From NCBI GenBank assembly GCA_948566455.1, contig CAOYQO010000036.1, forward strand, positions 1 to 19,548: a DNA stretch of 19,548 nucleotides. The letters run 5' to 3'. Source of the stretch: an uncultured Phocaeicola sp. (GTDB taxonomy: Bacteria; Bacteroidota; Bacteroidia; Bacteroidales; Bacteroidaceae). The notes under the pieces are model-generated. The model saw nothing but the letters and a program-made list of their open reading frames with translations, made no database searches and was not told the DNA's origin. Position numbers and translations under genes: made by a program. This document shows positions 15,920-19,548 of this stretch, in pieces (the stretch's first letter is position 1; the number at the start of each line of letters is the position of its first letter).

Positions 15920-16390
15920 ATGGAACAACAAGGAGAAATCATACTCTACCAGCCGGATGAATCAGTGAGGATGGAAGTGCGCATTGAAGATGAAACAGTG
16001 TGGCTGACCCAGGCACAAATAGTAGAACTATTCCAATCCAGCAAAGCCAATATAAGCGAGCATCTAAAGAACATTTATAAATCAGAAGAACTAATCCAAA
16101 GTTCAACCGTTCGGAATTTCCGAACAGTTCGCCAAGAAGGCAACAGACAGATTACCCGTAACTTAGAATATTATAATTTAGATGTGATTATATCAGTAGG
16201 ATACCGTGTAAATACGAAACGAGGAATCCAATTCCGCCAATGGGCTAATAGCCAGGCACATGACCGTTTTCTTATTATAGACCAATCCGACATATATCAC
16301 ATCGGAGCCTCTTTGAAAGATTTGGGAAAGAAACTGTTTGCCTTCTCCAAAATGGATATTCCGGCATCCATCCTCACAAAACTGCTATAA
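15920..16390 (+). CDS. short RhuM-like protein fused to a PLD-like C-terminal segment
   Basis: The 156-aa product begins like RhuM-family proteins: VWLTQAQIVELFQ (27-39), NISEHLKNIYKSEEL (44-58), STVRNF (62-67), YYNLDVIISVGYRVN (84-98) and RGIQFRQWA (101-109). RhuM proteins are usually about twice this length; the family is named for a Salmonella pathogenicity-island gene and its function is unknown. From residue 113 the sequence changes to HDRFLIID (114-121) and IYHIGASLKDLGKK (125-138). In my recollection these resemble the C-terminus of ORF6N-type proteins of Bacteroidetes; the motif H-x-R-x4-D resembles the phospholipase D HKD motif with Arg for Lys. The middle seems to be missing, leaving an intact frame, so this is either a remnant with an in-frame deletion or a genuine small chimera. 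mnmA begins 2 nt after its stop. Confidence 0.7.
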   Translation: MEQQGEIILYQPDESVRMEVRIEDETVWLTQAQIVELFQSSKANISEHLKNIYKSEELIQSSTVRNFRTVRQEGNRQITRNLEYYNLDVIISVGYRVNTKRGIQFRQWANSQAHDRFLIIDQSDIYHIGASLKDLGKKLFAFSKMDIPASILTKLL

Positions 16391-16392
16391 AG

Positions 16393-17448
16393 ATGAGAGA
16401 AACAGAGTCCAATAATAAAGTCCTACTAGGCATGAGCGGAGGAACAGACAGTTCCGTAGCCGCCCTTCTATTGCAGGATGCAGGATACGAAGTAACCGGC
16501 ATCACCTTCCGCTTTTATGAAAAAGAAAATGATACAGAGTATCTGGAGGACGCCCGCGCTTTATGTGAACGTCTGAACATCCCCCATCTCACATACGATG
16601 TTCGTGACACCTTCCGGAAAACCATCATTGACTATTTCATCAACGAATATATGGCAGGTCATACCCCGGTTCCCTGTACCTTGTGCAACAACTACCTGAA
16701 ATGGCCTCTTTTGAAGAAAATATCCGATGAAATGGGAATTTATCACTTCGCTACAGGACATTATGTACGCCGGCGCTTCATCAATGGATGCTATCACATC
16801 ACTACCGGTGCCGACCCGGATAAAGACCAATCCTTTTTCCTATGGGGGCTGCCACAAGAAATCCTGCAACGTATGCTTCTCCCTATGGGCAACCTGACTA
16901 AAGCCCGTGTCCGTGAAATCGCGGCAGAGCGTGGTTTTCTGAAAGCCGCCCATAAACGGGACAGTCTGGGAGTCTGCTTCTGCCCCATGGACTACCGCAC
17001 ATTCCTACATAAGGAATTACCTGAAGGAAGTATCCTACCGGGTAAATTCTTCGATGAAATGGGGAATTTTATCGCACGGCACAAAGGTTATCCTTTCTAT
17101 ACCATCGGCCAGCGGAGAGGATTGGGCATAGATCTTAACCGGGCTGTCTTTGTCAAAGAAATCATTCCGGCAGAAAACAAAGTCATACTGAGCGACTTGA
17201 AAGCACTGGAAAAAACAGAAATGAGACTGAAAGAATGGCGCATCACCAATCCCGCTTTATTACTAAACAAGGACGACATCATCGTCAAAATACGCTATCG
17301 GAAACAAGCCAACCGCTGCACAGTAACCCTGCAACCGGATAACACCCTGCATGTACAACTGCACGAGCCGCTGACAGCCATTGCTCCGGGACAGGCAGCC
17401 GCTTTCTATAGGGATGATGTAGTACTGGGTGGGGGCATTATCATCTAA
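16393..17448 (+). CDS. mnmA: tRNA-uridine 2-sulfurtransferase (MnmA family)
   Basis: The 351-aa product should thiolate U34 of tRNAs for Lys, Glu and Gln, using a persulfide sulfur and ATP. The PP-loop is SGGTDSS (15-21), where most MnmA proteins have SGGVDSS. The catalytic and persulfide cysteines are C98 in PCTLCNNYLK and C195 in GVCFCPMDY. GHYVRR (122-127), DKDQSFFL (143-150) and GQRRGLGI (239-246) are the tRNA- and ATP-binding segments. The C-terminal beta-barrel covers about 250-351. Bacteroides often carry more than one MnmA paralogue, and the T in the PP-loop suggests one of the divergent forms. It starts 2 nt after the rhuM-like stop, so it is probably translated from the same transcript. 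Confidence 0.9.
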   Translation: MRETESNNKVLLGMSGGTDSSVAALLLQDAGYEVTGITFRFYEKENDTEYLEDARALCERLNIPHLTYDVRDTFRKTIIDYFINEYMAGHTPVPCTLCNNYLKWPLLKKISDEMGIYHFATGHYVRRRFINGCYHITTGADPDKDQSFFLWGLPQEILQRMLLPMGNLTKARVREIAAERGFLKAAHKRDSLGVCFCPMDYRTFLHKELPEGSILPGKFFDEMGNFIARHKGYPFYTIGQRRGLGIDLNRAVFVKEIIPAENKVILSDLKALEKTEMRLKEWRITNPALLLNKDDIIVKIRYRKQANRCTVTLQPDNTLHVQLHEPLTAIAPGQAAAFYRDDVVLGGGIII

Positions 17449-17484
17449 TTCCAGACACTTTCAAATCATATTTCGGCCCTCTTT

Positions 17485-17516
17485 TTTGCTGCTTCAAGAT
17501 TTTCTTGATAACTTTC
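17485..17516 (+). promoter_or_regulatory. probable promoter for the sulfatase gene
   Basis: TTTG at 17485-17488, a 20-nt spacer and TAACTTTC at 17509-17516 (one base off TAnnTTTG) fit the Bacteroides layout. The remaining leader, about 73 nt, contains one arm of an 8-bp inverted repeat: ACTTTCCG (17511-17518) with CGGAAAGT (17546-17553). I see no terminator for mnmA in this 147-bp gap. Confidence 0.45.
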
Positions 17517-17595
17517 CGTCGTTCTTCACCTTCAGGTCGAGAAACCGGAAAGTGAAAATAGACATGTATCCGGATCAAACCTTAAATAAATAGAG

Positions 17596-19158
17596 ATGAA
17601 AAGTAGAAATTATGCAGGCATATCCTTACTTGCCTCATTAGCCGCCTGTAACTCTGCAACAGCAGAAACCGTTCAAAAAAACAGTACGCAGGCCCCCCAA
17701 AAGCCCAATGTTATCGTTATTCTGGCAGATGACCTGGGATATGGAGATTTAAAATGTTACGGAGCCAAGAATGTAGAAACTCCCCATGTTGACAAACTGG
17801 CATCGGAAGGCATTCGTTTCACTAATGCACATACCGTAGCCGCTACCAGCACCCCATCCCGCTACTCCTTGCTGACAGGAGAATATGCATGGCGCAGACC
17901 GGACACGGATATTGCCGCAGGAGATGTAAAAATGATTATCCGTCCCGAACAATACACCATGGCAGACATGTTTAAAAGTGCCGGATATGCTACAGCCGCC
18001 ATCGGCAAATGGCATCTGGGCCTGGGAGACAAGACAGGCGGGCAGGATTGGAATGCTCCTTTACCAGCCGCTTTAGGTGACTTAGGCTTTGACTATCACT
18101 ATATCATGGCCGCTACAGCCGACCGTGTACCTTGTGTATTTATAGAAAACGGCAAGGTAGCCAACTATGATCCGTCCGATCCCATAGAAGTGAGTTACAC
18201 CAAGAACTTTCCGGGAGAACCGACCGGCAAAGATAATCCCGAATTACTGTATAACCTACATCCCAGCAACGGACATGACATGTCCATCGTCAATGGCATC
18301 AGCCGCATCGGATTTATGAAAGGGGGCGGAAAAGCACTTTGGAAAGACGAGAACATTGCCGATTCCATCACCGTTCATGCCATCGACTTTATCAAACAGC
18401 ATAAAGACGAGCCTTTCTTTATGTATTTTGCAACCAATGATGTACACGTTCCTCGTTTTCCCCATGACCGCTTCCGTGGAAAGAATCCTATGGGACTACG
18501 CGGAGACGCAATCGCCCAATTCGACTGGACGGTAGGCCAGCTGATGGAAACATTGGACCAACTTGAACTAACTGAAAACACGCTGATTATTCTATCCAGC
18601 GACAATGGTCCGGTTGTAGACGACGGATATAAGGACAAGGCAGAAGAGCTGTTGAACGGACATACACCTTCCGGTCCGTGGAGAGGAAACAAATACAGCG
18701 CTTTCGAGGGTGGAACAGCCGTCCCGGTCATTGTCCGCTGGCCACAGAAGATAAAAAAGACAGGAGACTCGGACGTATTAATGTCACAGATTGACTGGCT
18801 AGCCTCCTTAGGAGCTTTGATCAACGCCAGATTACCTAAAGGCAGCGCTCCGGACAGTTATGACCGTTTAGGGAATCTGATAGGAACCGACAAGACAGAC
18901 CGCCCCTGGATTGTGGAACAATCCATGAACCACACGTTGTCCGTCCGTACCAAAGACTGGAAATACATTGAACCGAATGATGACCCGACCACTTTCATGA
19001 AAGCAGAAAAAATAGAAACCGGAAACCTGAACGTTCCCCAGTTATATGAAATGGAAAAGGTGAGCGAACAAGAGAATGTAGCAGAAAAGTATCCTGAGAA
19101 AGTATTTGAGTTGCAGACCATTCTGAGGCAAGTACGCAATAAGAGAATAAAGATGTAA
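17596..19158 (+). CDS. S1-family sulfatase, serine-type, lipoprotein
   Basis: The 520-aa alkaline-phosphatase-fold sulfatase removes sulfate esters, probably from sulfated host or algal glycans. The lipobox LAAC gives a lipidated C18, so it sits in the envelope. Metal-binding D45-D46 lie in ILADDLGYGD. The active-site signature is S85-T-P-S-R (STPSR), with serine instead of cysteine, so formylglycine must be made by an anaerobic radical-SAM maturase (anSME), not by the oxygen-dependent enzyme. GKWHLG (137-142) supplies K138 and H140, and SSDNGP (334-339) supplies D336-N337. The C-terminal subdomain runs from about 430 and ends IRQVRNKR-like. Substrate and SulfAtlas subfamily cannot be read from sequence alone. 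Nothing typical of a polysaccharide-utilisation locus (susC/susD) lies in the window. Confidence 0.92.
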   Translation: MKSRNYAGISLLASLAACNSATAETVQKNSTQAPQKPNVIVILADDLGYGDLKCYGAKNVETPHVDKLASEGIRFTNAHTVAATSTPSRYSLLTGEYAWRRPDTDIAAGDVKMIIRPEQYTMADMFKSAGYATAAIGKWHLGLGDKTGGQDWNAPLPAALGDLGFDYHYIMAATADRVPCVFIENGKVANYDPSDPIEVSYTKNFPGEPTGKDNPELLYNLHPSNGHDMSIVNGISRIGFMKGGGKALWKDENIADSITVHAIDFIKQHKDEPFFMYFATNDVHVPRFPHDRFRGKNPMGLRGDAIAQFDWTVGQLMETLDQLELTENTLIILSSDNGPVVDDGYKDKAEELLNGHTPSGPWRGNKYSAFEGGTAVPVIVRWPQKIKKTGDSDVLMSQIDWLASLGALINARLPKGSAPDSYDRLGNLIGTDKTDRPWIVEQSMNHTLSVRTKDWKYIEPNDDPTTFMKAEKIETGNLNVPQLYEMEKVSEQENVAEKYPEKVFELQTILRQVRNKRIKM

Positions 19159-19548
19159 ACAGGACTCATCCAATAAGAGGATATTTCAAAAATCCGAAAT
19201 AACCATCAAATGTTCCACCGTATGGGCAGGCCCATGAGCCCGCCCATACAACATAACGACAACAAAAATCACTTTTGACTCATTTACATAAAACATAAAA
19301 GCATTCCATCACAACAACTCACTCATTACCAAGAGCTTCCCGTGCGACAGTCTTTCAAAACCTCCTCAATCGGTATGCCGGTGGCGAAATACATCTGCTT
19401 CGGGGATGCTCTCGGACAGAATGTAAAATCAGCCCCTCGTTACCTCCCGGTAGCTCGTAGGCATCAGAAGAACCTATTCTCATCATACCTTCACCGTAAG
19501 CATTCGGCCTCGTGCGTGTTTTTTCCCCCTCTTTTCCTTCCTACCTTT
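19159..19548. other. 390-bp gene-free right edge with hairpin and broken short reading frames
   Basis: After the sulfatase stop there is no intact gene. A hairpin pairs GTATGGGC (19220-19227) with GCCCATAC (19242-19249) plus three inner pairs, without a T tract. From about 19326 the composition becomes richer in G and C. On the minus strand one frame is open from about 19540 to 19364, another from 19439 to 19326, and a third starts with ATG at 19464 (MPTSYREVTRG) and stops at 19429. The second frame ends with a 22-codon stretch from ATG 19394 to the stop at 19326, reading MYFATGIPIEEVLKD. I do not recognise a known protein. The sequence closes with a pyrimidine-rich run (19518-19548). Confidence 0.5.

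Noticed and set aside
19342..19348. GTGCGAC as a possible group II intron 5' end (plus strand)
   Set aside because: Only the short GUGYG start matches; I could not find a domain V hairpin or a reverse-transcriptase frame in the remaining 200 bases.
1..19548. CRISPR array, toxin-antitoxin, phage or transposase genes
   Set aside because: No direct repeats with unique spacers of the right size, no transposase or integrase frames, and no terminal inverted repeats with target duplications were seen; the 22-nt array at 3719 has no spacers.

Overview
The window looks like chromosomal DNA of a gut Bacteroidales species (Bacteroides/Phocaeicola type). The evidence is: promoter boxes of the Bacteroides form TTTG-N19-22-TAnnTTTG instead of E. 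coli-like boxes, weak or absent Shine-Dalgarno sequences, a fused SecDF, an epimerase-type threonine dehydrogenase, an exported GH2 beta-galactosidase and a serine-type sulfatase. Species cannot be fixed from sequence alone. Nearly all of it is housekeeping or glycan-use genes; I see no complete mobile element, CRISPR array or obvious defence system.

Layout. 1-120: tRNA-Arg(CCT) and a terminator. 143-2525: kbl (minus) and tdh (plus), divergent, together the two-step threonine-to-glycine pathway. 2535-3904: a PfkB sugar kinase of the 2-keto-3-deoxygluconate kinase type, then a degenerate 22-nt tandem repeat and a hairpin shared with the convergent secDF. 3929-6982: secDF (minus) with its promoter. 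7041-11886: a compact minus-strand operon of two overlapping rhomboid proteases, a membrane-anchored endonuclease/exonuclease/phosphatase-fold protein and an M3 oligopeptidase with a possible lipoprotein signal. 11969-12377: HU gene with a near-perfect Bacteroides promoter, divergent from the rhomboid operon; an 18-bp palindrome lies between them. 12407-15830: large exported GH2 beta-galactosidase and a hairpin. 15884-17448: a short RhuM-like protein that looks like an in-frame chimera, followed two bases later by an mnmA-type tRNA thiouridylase. 17485-19158: lipoprotein sulfatase with its probable promoter. 19159-19548: no intact gene, but a hairpin and a stretch with short, frame-disrupted open reading frames on the minus strand.

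How the genes work together. Tdh and Kbl carry out consecutive reactions. The rhomboid, EEP-fold and oligopeptidase genes are arranged as one transcription unit at the cell envelope, but their shared purpose is unknown. SecDF supports export of proteins such as the beta-galactosidase and sulfatase, which act on dietary or host glycans. The strongest leads for something unusual are the RhuM chimera abutting mnmA, the 22-nt repeat array, the palindrome between the rhomboid operon and HU, and the broken small reading frames at the right edge. No clearly new multi-gene system is visible.
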